A stretch of DNA of 64,000 nt from JBBDWJ01 sp963824095 (GTDB lineage: Bacteria > Acidobacteriota > Terriglobia > Bryobacterales > UBA6623): contig CAWGNS010000006.1 of assembly GCA_963824095.1 (NCBI GenBank), positions 62,001-126,000 on the forward strand. The letters are read 5' to 3'. The first letter of the stretch is position 1; the number at the start of each line of letters is the position of its first letter. Both the position numbers and the translations under genes were made by a program. Positions 1-8,516 of this stretch are shown in pieces. The notes beneath the pieces were generated by a model, which ran no database searches, was not told the DNA's origin, and saw nothing but the letters and a program-made list of their open reading frames with translations.

Positions 1-337
1 CCATTGAGACTATTTTTGGCAACTCTTTTCGAGGGTAATCGCTGAAATATCACGGGAGGGGCTGTGATCCCAGGCCAGGGGCAGGCCGGGCGCCGTTGCT
101 ACAATGTCACCTCGGGACAGCCTGCGAGAGCACCCGCGGATGCCGCGCGAGAGCGTTTGGGATGCCCGCGAGAGGATGTGGCTCCTTGCGGCGCGGGGAT
201 CCCGTAAGGGGCCTAAACCGGGAACGCCTCAAACCGTCCCGACCGGCAGGCGGAGGGAATGCCCTTTCATGGACTTCGTGCGAACACTTGCGGTGGCAAA
301 CGGGCGGAAGCGGCGCTGCGCCTCGACAGCTCAACGG

Positions 338-416
338 GAACAATCACCGCGTTTCGCAGCTCGATTTTTCAGAAGTCTGCGGGACTCGCAGGGTGCGAAA
401 CACGGTGACTGTCCCC
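338..416. repeat. REP-like inverted repeat, family B copy 1
   Basis: The left arm (about 340-357, ATCACCGCGTTTCGC) is the inverse of the right arm (about 395-412, GCGAAACACGGTGACTGT). The same architecture and part of the same core recur at 22028-22121, and the arms recur at 40882-40965 and 43879-43959. The GTGACTGTCC end resembles REP palindromes mobilised by REP-associated tyrosine transposases, but no such transposase gene is in the window. The rest of bases 1-457 shows no convincing gene. Confidence 0.6.
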
Positions 417-457
417 CTCAGGCCCCGCCGGCACGATTCGGCCGCGCCCCGTGGACC

Positions 458-2224
458 GTGTTCCTGCTCCTTGCGACACTGCTGTTTGTACCGGGATTGG
501 TCGCGCTCCGGCTGGCCGCGCAAGGCGTTGCTACATCCAACGCCACTCCGGCGCCGCGCGCCGAGTGGTCCGGCAAGCCGTTCCCCTTGCGGTTCACCGA
601 CGTCGCCCAGGAAGCGGGGCTGGCCATGAAGTTCACCTACGGCGCCGACCAGACGAAGAAGTACATTGTCGAGGTCAACGGCGGCGGAGTGGCCTTTTTC
701 GACTACGACAACGACGGCTGGCTGGATCTGTTCTTCACCAACGGCTCGCGTCTGGAAGGGTTCGGCGATGCCGCCGCCCCCACCAGCCACCTGTTCCACA
801 ACACGAGGGACGGACATTTTACCGACGTAACAGCCAAGTCCGGCCTCGGTTTTGCCGGCTGGGGAGGCGGCGTGTGCGCCGGTGACGTCGACAACGACGG
901 CCACCTCGACCTGTTCGCGGCCTACTGGGGGCCCAACCGTCTCTATCACAATCAAGGCGACGGCACTTTTCGCGAGATCGCCGCCAAATCGGGCGTGGCG
1001 GGCCCTGGCAGTGAGTGGAGCTCGGGCTGCACGTTCCTCGACTACGACCGCGACGGCCGCCTCGACCTGTTCGTCACCAGCTACCAGCAATTCGACCCCG
1101 CCAAGGCGCCGCCGCCGGGCGAGGGTTCCAACTGCGAATGGAAGGGCATGCCGGTGTTTTGCGGGCCGCGCGGGCTGCCCTACGGCCGGGTGACCTTGTT
1201 TCATAACCGCGGCGACGGCACTTTCGAAGACGTCACGGCCAAGACCGGCATCGGCGCCATCAAGGGCTTCTACGCCTTCACCGCGGTTGCCGCCGATCTG
1301 AATCGCGACGGCTGGGTCGATCTGTTCGTGGCCTGCGATTCGACTCCCAGCCTGTTCTTCCGCAACAACGGCGACGGCACCTTTAGCGAGATCGGCGCCG
1401 AGACCGCGCTCGCTTTCAATGAGCACGGCTTCGAGCAGGGCGGCATGGGCATCGCCATCGGCGACTACGACCGCGACGGCTGGCTTGACCTGGTCAAGAC
1501 CAACTTCGCCGGCGACTACCCCAACGTTTTCCACAACCTCGAGGACGCCATTTTCGAGGACGTCGTGGTGCGCGCCGGCCTGGCCGTGAACCCGCAGTAC
1601 GTGGGCTGGGGCGTCGGGCTGGTCGACCTCGACAACGACGGCTGGCAGGACGTGTTTCAGGTCAACGGCCACGTCTATCCCGAGCTCGACCACCAGGACC
1701 GCGTGCAGGAAGAGTACCGCCAGCCGGCGCTGGTCTACCGCAACCTGGGCGGAGGCCGTTTCGAGGATGTCTCCGAGCGCGTGGGCCCCGCGCTCGCGGT
1801 GAAAAAAGCCAGCCGCGGCGCCGCCTTCGGCGATTTCGACAACGACGGCGATATCGACGTCGCGGTAATGAACATGGGCGAGGGGCCGTCGCTCTACCGC
1901 AACGATCTGGAGAGCCAGGCCCACTGGGTCGCCTTGCGCCTGGAGGGCACCAAGTCGAACCGCAGCGCGATCGGCGCGACGGTAACGATCGAAGCCGGCG
2001 GCGCGACGCAGACCAAGCCCGTCGTCAGCCAGTCGAGCTACGTCTCGCACAGCGACCTGCGAGTCCACTTCGGCCTGGGAGAAACCGCCAAGGTCGACAA
2101 GATTCTGGTCCGCTGGCCCAGCGGAGCCGAAGAAAACTTTGCCGGAGTAGCAGCCGGCCAAGTGTATGAATTGGTAGAAGGTAGCGGAGCGGCGAAAGCG
2201 ACGAAAGCCGAACCCGCCCGATAA
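458..2224 (+). CDS. CRTAC1/ASPIC-UnbV family secreted VCBS-repeat protein
   Basis: Predicted exported repeat protein. A hydrophobic N-terminal segment (VFLLLATLLFVPGLVAL) is followed by at least seven FG-GAP/VCBS-like repeats with DxDxDGxxD cores (DYDNDGWLD, DVDNDGHLD, DYDRDGRLD, DLNRDGWVD, DYDRDGWLD, DLDNDGWQD, DFDNDGDID), which suggests a calcium-binding beta-propeller. The C-terminus carries the ASPIC/UnbV pattern (KSNRSAIGATVTI, then VRWPSGAEENF). The frame is open back to an ATG at 104, but a repeat found elsewhere in the window lies at 338-416, so I prefer the GTG at 458 directly before the signal segment; an ATG at 269 is an alternative. A TPR protein follows on the same strand 150 bp later, a pairing common in Acidobacteriota. 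Substrate or partner is unknown. Confidence 0.85.
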   Translation: MFLLLATLLFVPGLVALRLAAQGVATSNATPAPRAEWSGKPFPLRFTDVAQEAGLAMKFTYGADQTKKYIVEVNGGGVAFFDYDNDGWLDLFFTNGSRLEGFGDAAAPTSHLFHNTRDGHFTDVTAKSGLGFAGWGGGVCAGDVDNDGHLDLFAAYWGPNRLYHNQGDGTFREIAAKSGVAGPGSEWSSGCTFLDYDRDGRLDLFVTSYQQFDPAKAPPPGEGSNCEWKGMPVFCGPRGLPYGRVTLFHNRGDGTFEDVTAKTGIGAIKGFYAFTAVAADLNRDGWVDLFVACDSTPSLFFRNNGDGTFSEIGAETALAFNEHGFEQGGMGIAIGDYDRDGWLDLVKTNFAGDYPNVFHNLEDAIFEDVVVRAGLAVNPQYVGWGVGLVDLDNDGWQDVFQVNGHVYPELDHQDRVQEEYRQPALVYRNLGGGRFEDVSERVGPALAVKKASRGAAFGDFDNDGDIDVAVMNMGEGPSLYRNDLESQAHWVALRLEGTKSNRSAIGATVTIEAGGATQTKPVVSQSSYVSHSDLRVHFGLGETAKVDKILVRWPSGAEENFAGVAAGQVYELVEGSGAAKATKAEPAR

Positions 2225-2374
2225 GCGGCGCACCGCGAATCGGTACGGCGGACCGTAGCCGCGAATCGCCACTTGACGGCATGCGAATTGGCGCGACGCC
2301 CGCGGCTCCGAGTAGCGGTCCCGCGCTAACCGCCGTGCCCGGCGGCTTCGAGTGGCGAGTCCGATCTCACCGCC

Positions 2375-3526
2375 ATGCAATCCCCAAACTCCAACCAAAC
2401 GCACCACACACCGCCACAACCCCATCCCGGCCACCCGAAAACCGCACGGCTCCGCGCTATCGTGTCAACGGGACTCCTCGCGATCCTACTGGCCGCCGCC
2501 CTGGTCCCCACCGCCACCGCCCAAACCCCCGACGTAACCCGACTGCTCACCCAGGAAAAAGACCCCGCCGCCCTCTCCGCCGCCGCCCAGCATCTCGCCG
2601 TCGCCCAGCAAATCGCGCCCGCCGAAAAACTCTGGCTGCGCGCTCTGGAACTCGATCCCGGCTTCTTCCCTGCCCTGTTCAACCTCGGCTACCTGCATTT
2701 CTCCCAGCAGGAGTTCGCAAAGGCCCGCCCTTTCCTCGAACGCGCCGCGCAAGCCTCCCCGCAAGACTTCAACAGCCACTACCTGCTTGGGGCCACCTGC
2801 CAACGCCTCGGCCGGCGCGAAGACGCTTTGCGCGCCTGGCGCCAGGCGCTGGCGATCCAGCCCGACAATCAACGCCTGATGCAGGTGATGGCCGTCGAAT
2901 ACGGAGCCGGCCGCTACTTCCAGGAAGCCGCCGAACTGGCTCACCGCGCCCTGCAATCGAACGCCGAAGACCCCAACCTCTACTTCATCGCCATCAAGGC
3001 CTACCAGGACGCCGGAAGCCAGGCCGAGGCCATGGAAATCGCCGCGCAGGCCGTCAAGAAATTCCCCGACTCGGCACGCGCTAACTTCGAATACGCCTTC
3101 CATTTACAGAAAACGGGGAAATTCGACGAGTGCTTGCCCTATTTAAAGAAAGCGATGGAGATCGACCCCAAGTACGAGGAGCCTTTCTTCTTCTACGGCG
3201 ACGTACTAGTCCGGCGCGGCGAATACAAACAAGCCATCGCACCCTTGCGGCAAGCGATCGAAGACCGCCCCGACTACGTCGCCGCCCGAGTCACTCTGGG
3301 CCGTGCCTGGATGGGCCTACGCAACTGGGACGCCGCGATCCAGGAATTACAGGAAGCCGCCCGCCGCCAGCCCAAACACCCCCAACCTCACCTACTGCTC
3401 TCGCAAGTCTATTTCCGAATGCACGAAGAACAAAAAGCCCACCAGGAAAAAGAACTCTCCCTCCGCCTCCGCCGGGAAAACCCAACCCTCCTGGAGTCCA
3501 TTCAAGGAAGACCCTTCCCCGAATAG
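2375..3526 (+). CDS. Secreted tetratricopeptide-repeat (TPR) protein
   Basis: 383 residues. The N-terminus is polar and proline-rich, followed by a signal-peptide-like hydrophobic stretch ending near ALVPTATAQ (about residue 50). The remainder is alpha-helical TPR units: repeated pairs such as LWLRALELDPGFFPALFNLG, AWRQALAIQPDNQ, YLKKAMEIDPKYEEPFFFYG and PLRQAIEDRPDYVAARVTLG, running to about residue 350. TPRs mediate protein-protein contacts, so this is probably a periplasmic scaffold. It follows the CRTAC1 protein on the same strand and the two may be co-expressed. No enzymatic motif is visible. Confidence 0.85.
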   Translation: MQSPNSNQTHHTPPQPHPGHPKTARLRAIVSTGLLAILLAAALVPTATAQTPDVTRLLTQEKDPAALSAAAQHLAVAQQIAPAEKLWLRALELDPGFFPALFNLGYLHFSQQEFAKARPFLERAAQASPQDFNSHYLLGATCQRLGRREDALRAWRQALAIQPDNQRLMQVMAVEYGAGRYFQEAAELAHRALQSNAEDPNLYFIAIKAYQDAGSQAEAMEIAAQAVKKFPDSARANFEYAFHLQKTGKFDECLPYLKKAMEIDPKYEEPFFFYGDVLVRRGEYKQAIAPLRQAIEDRPDYVAARVTLGRAWMGLRNWDAAIQELQEAARRQPKHPQPHLLLSQVYFRMHEEQKAHQEKELSLRLRRENPTLLESIQGRPFPE

Positions 3527-3551
3527 TGGACTGTCCCGAAGCACCGCCACC

Positions 3552-3882
3552 ACAAACCCGAGCCCCGCGCGTCAGCAAGCGGTGGCCAGTAGGCTCTCAA
3601 TCGCCCACAAGTTTCGGCGGCCAAGCCGCGCCATACCCGACTCGTTCCGAACCTCGCGTGTAGCCATTCCGCGACCAAAATCCACCAACCCAAAAGCAGA
3701 GCCGCAGAAGCAACAGGCTGCTGAAAACTCCAGTAGGTCCCACCGGCATCCCACGCCAGCCTTCCGCGCCAGCCGGTACCCACCGCGGCATCCACCACCG
3801 CCAGTCCCAGCTCGCCGCCGCATCCACCACCGCCCAACGTCTCCGCCGCCTCGGCCCGCTGGCTTTACGCCTGCGGCTCTGT
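3552..3882. repeat. Family A bipartite inverted repeat (degenerate left arm)
   Basis: The 392-bp gap 3527-3918 contains no gene. At 3851-3882 it carries the reverse-orientation family A end (GGCTTTACGCCTGCGGCTCT). A degenerate matching left arm may lie at about 3552-3585; this pairing is uncertain. Confidence 0.45.
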
Positions 3883-3918
3883 TCCGCAAACCCGTGCTGC
3901 CGGCCCATGCCACCGTCT

Positions 3919-4707
3919 TCATTGCTTCGCCGCGCCGCCCACCGCATCATCCACCCGCTGCTGCGGCGCCATGCTCGCCGCCGAGCGGCTCAGAATCGCA
4001 ATATCCACCCGCCGGTTCTTCGCCCTCCCCGCCGCCGTGCGGTTATCGGCGATCGGCCGCCGCTCGCCATACCCCGCCACCGAAACCCGCCGCGGGTCCA
4101 TATCAAAACGGTCCACGAACAAGTCGAGCACCGCGATCGCGCGCGCCGTCGACAGTTCCCAGTTGGAGGGAAATCGCGCGTTGCTGATCGGCGTGTTGTC
4201 CGTGTGCCCTTCCATGCGCACGGGCTGATTGGGCAGCTCGGCAACCACGGCGGCGACTTCGCTCAGCAGATCGGCAGCGCCCGGCAAAAAGCTGGCCTGG
4301 CCCGGCGGGAAAAAACCCGACTCGCGTAGGCTGATCACCAGTCCGCGCGGCGTCAGCGACAGGCCGATCTTGTCGGCATCGATCAACGGCGCGAGCCTCT
4401 TTTCGATGCGCGCCTTGATCGGCGTCAGTTCCGCCATGGTCAGCACGCGCCGCGCATCGGGCGCGTTCGCTTGCTGCTGCTGCGCCAGATCCTCGGCGGC
4501 CATCGTCGCCAGCAGTTGTTGCATCATTGCGGAGTCGTTGCTCAGCACCGCCGAATACATCGCCGAGATCCGCTTCATACGGGCGGCGTCGACGTGCGAG
4601 GTCGCAAACATCACCACGAAGAACGCGAACAGCAAGGTGACGAAATCGGCGTAGGAAACCAGCCAGCGCTCGTGGTTTTCCGGCGGCTTTTTACTTCTGC
4701 GCCGCAT
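3919..4707 (-). CDS. motB: Flagellar motor stator protein MotB
   Basis: Stator subunit that anchors the MotA4B2 ion channel to peptidoglycan and drives flagellar rotation. A short basic N-terminus precedes one membrane helix with the family motif SYADFVTLLFAFFVVM; the Asp (residue 21) is the ion-binding residue. The second half is an OmpA-like peptidoglycan-binding domain (MEGHTDNTPI, SNWELSTARA, GYGERRPI, NRRVDI). The start is set by GGAGG seven bases before the ATG at 4707; this overlaps the end of motA by 17 bp, indicating translational coupling. It is last in flbD-motA-motB. No other flagellar genes are in the window. Confidence 0.93.
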   Translation of the reverse strand: MRRRSKKPPENHERWLVSYADFVTLLFAFFVVMFATSHVDAARMKRISAMYSAVLSNDSAMMQQLLATMAAEDLAQQQQANAPDARRVLTMAELTPIKARIEKRLAPLIDADKIGLSLTPRGLVISLRESGFFPPGQASFLPGAADLLSEVAAVVAELPNQPVRMEGHTDNTPISNARFPSNWELSTARAIAVLDLFVDRFDMDPRRVSVAGYGERRPIADNRTAAGRAKNRRVDIAILSRSAASMAPQQRVDDAVGGAAKQ

Positions 4708-5512
4708 GCTGGACCTCCGGCGCGCCACCCGGCGCTCCGCCCAACTCCTCGTCGGTCTGTTTGTCGGATTCCAGATAGCCGCCCAGCTTGAAGCGAATCA
4801 GCCGCGGGTTGAGTCCCTCGGTTAGGCAGATCACGCCCTCGAGCATCACCTCTTTGCGCACCACGAAGCGTTCAATGCGGCTGATCATGCGCTTAGCGCC
4901 GGGCAGCAGCACGATGTTCGCTAGGCCTACGCCGTAAATCGTCGCCACAAAGGCCACCGCGATTCCCCGGCCCACTTCCTCGATGTTTTCCAGATGCTTC
5001 ATCACCTGGATCAGCCCCAGCACCGCGCCGATGATGCCGATCGTCGGCGCATAGCCGCCGGCCGCCTCGAGCACCTTCGCTTCGGCTTCGCGCCGCGCCG
5101 ATTCCTGGTGAATTTCGACCTCCATGATCTCGCGCAGCTCTTTCGACTCGGTGCCGTCGACCGCCAGCGTGACGGCCTTGCGCAGGAAGCGGTCGGGGAG
5201 CACCGACAGCTTTTTTTCCAGTGAAATAATGCCGTTGCGGCGCGCCTCCTGCGCCAGATCGACGATCTGGTCGATCACTTCGTCCAGGTCGACGTTGCTA
5301 TTGCTGAACACGGCAAGAAACTGCTTCGCCGCCCCCCACACCACCGGCAGCGGCTGCGAGATCAGCGTCGCCCCCAGCGTCCCGCCGAAGACGATCATCG
5401 CAGCGGTCGGCTGCAGGATTTCCGAAACCGTGCCGCCTTCGAGCACTAGGCCGGCGATAATTCCGCCCAGGCCGACCAGCAGTCCCAGAAAGATGCCTGC
5501 GTCAATCTTCAT
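4691..5512 (-). CDS. motA: Flagellar motor stator protein MotA
   Basis: 273-residue inner-membrane stator subunit. The N-terminus MKIDAGIFLGLLVGLGGII starts the first of about four helices (residues 5-25, 33-50, 145-170, 180-200). A large cytoplasmic loop between helices 2 and 3 has the charged torque-generating region and the EVEIHQESARREAEAKVLEA segment. Family motifs GGYAPTIGIIGAVLGLIQVM and AFVATIYGVGLANIVLLP are intact. The start at 5512 aligns with other MotA proteins and overlaps the flbD stop by 11 bp; a longer open frame back to 5650 reads through flbD and is unlikely. Co-transcribed with motB. Confidence 0.93.
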   Translation of the reverse strand: MKIDAGIFLGLLVGLGGIIAGLVLEGGTVSEILQPTAAMIVFGGTLGATLISQPLPVVWGAAKQFLAVFSNSNVDLDEVIDQIVDLAQEARRNGIISLEKKLSVLPDRFLRKAVTLAVDGTESKELREIMEVEIHQESARREAEAKVLEAAGGYAPTIGIIGAVLGLIQVMKHLENIEEVGRGIAVAFVATIYGVGLANIVLLPGAKRMISRIERFVVRKEVMLEGVICLTEGLNPRLIRFKLGGYLESDKQTDEELGGAPGGAPEVQHAAQK

Positions 5513-5750
5513 ATCGAAACACGGGCCGCGGCGCCGGAGGTGTGTCGCCAGCCGGCTCCGCCACAACGGCGGTCCCAATCCTTTGGCGGTAGTGGACGAC
5601 CCGTTCGATGACTTCGCTGGGGCTTTCCAACACGACGAGCTTCTTCCCACTGCTCAGGGAGACCACCGTGTCGGGAGTGGGCTCCACCGTTTCGATCAGC
5701 TCTGCATTCACCACCACAGGGTGCCCATTGAGCCGAGTCAAACCAATCAT
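5502..5750 (-). CDS. flbD: FlbD-family flagellar protein
   Basis: 82-residue protein that begins MIGLTRLNGHPVVVNAELIE and continues PDTVVSLSSGKKLVVLES, the hallmark of the short FlbD family found next to motA/motB in many flagellar clusters. It is distinct from the large NtrC-type Caulobacter regulator of the same name. The role is thought to be flagellar but the mechanism is poorly defined. It is the first gene of a minus-strand operon with overlapping stops and starts. The C-terminal 15 residues (proline-rich, ending FRYED) extend past the usual family core. Confidence 0.9.
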   Translation of the reverse strand: MIGLTRLNGHPVVVNAELIETVEPTPDTVVSLSSGKKLVVLESPSEVIERVVHYRQRIGTAVVAEPAGDTPPAPRPVFRYED

Positions 5751-5879
5751 CTAGGCAACCCTGGCTCCCTTATCGGCCTACACAAGCAAAGCTTGGAGTT
5801 GACAAGGAAAACAGCGTCTGGGGGTGTTCGCGCGACGGGGACGCGGCCACAGCGGGGTACCGCGGCAAGACCGCCAAGT

Positions 5880-6106
5880 ACAAAGCCACAGGGGTAAGCC
5901 GGCAGGCCGAAGCACCAAGCAGTAGCTGAGCCGTAAAGCAAGCGCCGCGCTGCCGCAGAGCGTCGTTTCGACGCGGGCGGCTTCCGCACAACGGTGCGCA
6001 GAGTGGCGTGAGTGCAGTCGCACGAGAGGGTGTCCCGGGCGAAATAGCGGGCTTCCCCCCCGCCCCCTGCCGGCTCGGCCCGCCGGCTTACGCCTGCAGC
6101 TCTGTT
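5880..6106. repeat. Family A bipartite inverted repeat
   Basis: The 493-bp gap 5751-6243 has no convincing gene. It holds a family A pair: left end 5880-5912 (AAGCCACAGGGGTAAGCC) and right end 6075-6106 (GGCTTACGCCTGCAGCTCT), inverted relative to each other and separated by about 160 bp of unrelated core. Confidence 0.65.
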
Positions 6107-6243
6107 TTCGCTACTCCCTCTGCGGCAGCCTGCCGACAAACCAAATAGCAATCCGCGGCCAACGCACGCATACGCGCCCGGCTCGGATTGCGGCGTGGTC
6201 TTTCTCGAACCCGGGATGCGGCGCCAGACGCCGCCTTAGCGGG

Positions 6244-6753
6244 TCAATGTTCGGCGGGGATCCAACGGAAGGGGTAGGAATCTTCGGAGGCTAGCTGCTC
6301 GCCGGAAAACTGCGCCCGCAGCAGGCCGGTGTCGGCGTGGCGCTGGTCCTGGTCGATGTAGTGGGCGACCTCGTGGGCGGCGACTCGCGCCAGGGCGCGG
6401 CCCAGCGTGTCCCAGCAGTGCGACTCGGGCATCAGGGCGACCACCCGGTCGAGATAGATTTCCAGCTTGGGCTCGACCTTGTCGCCCTCGACGCGCGCCG
6501 CTCCCAATACATCGGTTTCGGCGACCGCGGCCCGGGGATACAGGGCCAGGTGGATGGCGTCGGGCGGACAGGCCGACTCGGTGAGCGCCACCCCGTGGGA
6601 GCCCACCAGCGAGCGGAATTCGGTGTAGAAGGAACCTAGAGCGGGTGCTTTGAGGTCGGCCTGGTTGTCCAGACAGACTTTCCGGGTCTGCGCCTGGCCT
6701 AGACCGGCCAGGAGCGCCAATGGCAGCACCACGCGGATCGATAGGAAACCCAA
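6244..6753 (-). CDS. Small secreted protein with HExxH zinc-protease-like motif
   Basis: 169 residues with a signal peptide (VVLPLALLAGLGQAQ). The only recognisable active site is AAHEVAHYIDQDQRHADTGL: His127 and His131 with Glu128 form HExxH, and His139 followed by a Gly could supply a third ligand, as in metzincin-like families. Two Cys near the N-terminus and one at 113 may form a disulfide. Such short HExxH proteins are frequent in Acidobacteriota and uncharacterised. The start is TTG at 6753 with AAGG four bases upstream and an AT-rich promoter zone beyond it. Protease activity is an inference from the motif. Confidence 0.7.
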   Translation of the reverse strand: MGFLSIRVVLPLALLAGLGQAQTRKVCLDNQADLKAPALGSFYTEFRSLVGSHGVALTESACPPDAIHLALYPRAAVAETDVLGAARVEGDKVEPKLEIYLDRVVALMPESHCWDTLGRALARVAAHEVAHYIDQDQRHADTGLLRAQFSGEQLASEDSYPFRWIPAEH

Positions 6754-6776
6754 TGCCTTAATCTTTTCTTAACATT

Positions 6777-6807
6777 ACTGTAATCATACCTTAATGGCCT
6801 GAGTCAA
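6777..6807 (-). promoter_or_regulatory. Candidate sigma70-type promoter for the 6753 gene
   Basis: This AT-rich island stands out from GC-rich surroundings. On the minus strand TTGACT (6802-6807) could be the -35 box, with TACAGT (6777-6782) as -10 at a 19-bp spacing. TATGAT (6783-6788) is a better hexamer but sits too close (13 bp). The rest of the 6754-7064 gap shows nothing else. Confidence 0.4.
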
Positions 6808-7064
6808 TAGGTTTCTTGCGCAGCGGCGGGGGAATTGGGGCCCTAGAACCCATGTAGGAAGGACGGGATGCGGGGGATTTCAGACGCGCTTGGGTGGCCA
6901 CGAGGGGCGAGAGCCTGGCGCGTGAGGGATGGCGACCGGCCGAGGCCGTCGACATTGTTGACCGCCTGAGAGTCAAACGGCGCCCGGGCAAACCGGGGAG
7001 TGGCGCCCTCCGATGGATTCTCTCTCTACCGGTTCATATAGTAGAGAATGGAGGGGGGCGCACT

Positions 7065-7247
7065 ATGGGTCCTACTAAGGTCCCAAAGCACACTCGTCCG
7101 CAGAAGCGCGAGCCGGCCGAAACGACGGACCCGGTCCTGTTGATGCTCGGCGTCGGAAGCGACCTTTGGCGCGAGGAATCGGGAGACAATTTCGTCGAAC
7201 GCCTGCGGTGCGAGGATCCGCCTCCCCCTCCGGCCCCGCCATACTGA
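7065..7247 (+). CDS. Small hypothetical protein with proline-rich tail
   Basis: 60-codon ORF beginning MGPTKVPKHTRPQKREPAET and ending in a Pro-rich tail (DPPPPPAPPY). GGAGGGG lies about eight bases before the ATG, and a TATAGT -10-like box sits at 7037-7042 inside an inverted repeat (TCTCTAC ... GTAGAGA, 7023-7047), which supports real expression. The middle, LMLGVGSDLWREESGDNFVERLR, resembles short proteins encoded next to PIN toxins in other genomes, but no toxin gene follows here. Function is unknown. Confidence 0.5.
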   Translation: MGPTKVPKHTRPQKREPAETTDPVLLMLGVGSDLWREESGDNFVERLRCEDPPPPPAPPY

Positions 7248-7262
7248 ACCGAGCCGCGGCCC

Positions 7263-8231
7263 TCAGCCGCGCGGCGGGGCCAGCTTCGACGACTGCGGCG
7301 GCTTGCCATCCACCGTCGTTGCTTCCATCAGCTCGATGCGGGTGCCATCGGGGTCGTAGAGATTGACCTGGCGGCGGCGGTTGACGCCGGTGTGGATCTC
7401 GATTTTGTGCTCGTAGGTCTTGAAATAGGGCCGTTGTTCGAGGCGCTCGACGGCCTTGGCGGCGTCGTCGACTTCGAGGGCGATGTGGTGCTCGACGCCG
7501 CGGTGGTCGGGCGCGGGCTCGTTTTTGTAGAGCATGAATTCGAGGTAGGTCGGGCCGTCGGGCACCCGCATGTTCACCCACGACAGCGTGTCGCTGTTGC
7601 GCGACGCGCCCCGCCAGAATTCCTCGAAGCCCAGGATGCCGTGGTAGAAGTCCATCGCCTTGGCGAGGTTGCCGACCAGAATCCCCAGGTGCAGCATGCG
7701 CTTGGAAATGCGGGCGTCGCTCATCGCTTTGCCCTTGTCGCGCATCGACCAGCCGTCGGGCTCGTACTCGACGATTTCGACGCTGTGGCCGTCGGGGTCG
7801 TCGACGTTGAAGTTCGAGTTGCCGCTGCGGCCTTTGGGCACGCGCTCGGGGACTTTGACGCCGCGCGCGGCGAGATACTGCCGCATGCGCTCGGCGTCGT
7901 CAGTGTAGATCGAGATGTGGGAGAGGCGGTCCTGCCCCGGTTCGAGACCGGGAAACAGCTCGATGTACTGATAGTCGTTGACCTTGATGAAAGTGAGATC
8001 GAGCGAGCCGTCGGACTTGTTGAGCAAAAACGGTTCGCCGAAGCCGAGGAAGTCTTTGTAAAAGGCGCGCGATTTTGCGATGTCGCTGACGCGCAAGCCA
8101 ATGTGCGCGACGCCGAGGATTTTCGGCCGCTGGATGGGCTGGGCGGCCAGGGGCGCGCACACGGCCAGCGCCAGGAAGGCAAGCAGCGGCAGGCTGATGA
8201 CCCGATTTCCGGCGCAGCTCGGTGTTTTCAT
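7263..8231 (-). CDS. Secreted protein with two VOC (glyoxalase/dioxygenase-fold) domains
   Basis: 322 residues. A signal peptide (VISLPLLAFLALAVCAPLAA) precedes two vicinal-oxygen-chelate modules: one starting ILGVAHIGLRVSDIAKSRAF (about residues 35-160) and one starting RMLHLGILVGNLAKAMDFYH (about 180-310). Both keep the His near the first strand and a late Glu (HSVEIVEYEP, TRIELMEATT), typical metal ligands. VOC enzymes include glyoxalase I and extradiol dioxygenases, but most are cytoplasmic; the export signal is unusual. The start at 8231 gives the signal peptide at the N-terminus. The substrate cannot be deduced. Confidence 0.83.
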   Translation of the reverse strand: MKTPSCAGNRVISLPLLAFLALAVCAPLAAQPIQRPKILGVAHIGLRVSDIAKSRAFYKDFLGFGEPFLLNKSDGSLDLTFIKVNDYQYIELFPGLEPGQDRLSHISIYTDDAERMRQYLAARGVKVPERVPKGRSGNSNFNVDDPDGHSVEIVEYEPDGWSMRDKGKAMSDARISKRMLHLGILVGNLAKAMDFYHGILGFEEFWRGASRNSDTLSWVNMRVPDGPTYLEFMLYKNEPAPDHRGVEHHIALEVDDAAKAVERLEQRPYFKTYEHKIEIHTGVNRRRQVNLYDPDGTRIELMEATTVDGKPPQSSKLAPPRG

Positions 8232-8295
8232 CGCGCGTAGTGTATCAGACGGGGTTTGCGAACGGGGCAGTCGGTTTAGGAACACAACAGCTCGA

Positions 8296-8505
8296 CATCA
8301 GCGACAACAGAGCCGCAGGCGTAAGCCGGCGGGCCGAGCTGGCAGCGCGGTCGGGGGCCGCAGGCGAGAAGAGGCGAACGCAGAGCGTGGCGGCCGGGAT
8401 GCTGTCAACGGGCGGAACCGATGCGTTTCTCCGGCTTAGTGCCGCTTCAGCCCGCCGGCCGCCTGCGGCTCTGTGTTCGCGGGTTCGGCTCTGCTGTCGC
8501 TGATT
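8296..8505. repeat. Family A bipartite inverted repeat with extended arms
   Basis: Left end 8296-8339 and right end 8447-8505 are inverted. The outermost bases also match (ATCAGCGACAACAGAGCC versus the inverse of GGCTCTGCTGTCGCTGAT). The core of about 107 bp is not shared with other copies. It occupies the gap between the VOC gene and the ADOP permease gene. Confidence 0.7.
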
Positions 8506-8516
8506 CAGCTTGGGTT

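Noticed and set aside
104..457. N-terminal extension of the CRTAC1 gene to the first ATG
   Set aside because: It contains a repeat found at three other sites and has no protein-like features; the signal segment starts at 458.
8222..8503. Frames through repeat elements that give peptides such as NRAAGVSRRAE or ARRLTPAALF
   Set aside because: The same peptides arise at every family A copy in the window; they are translations of the repeat, not genes.
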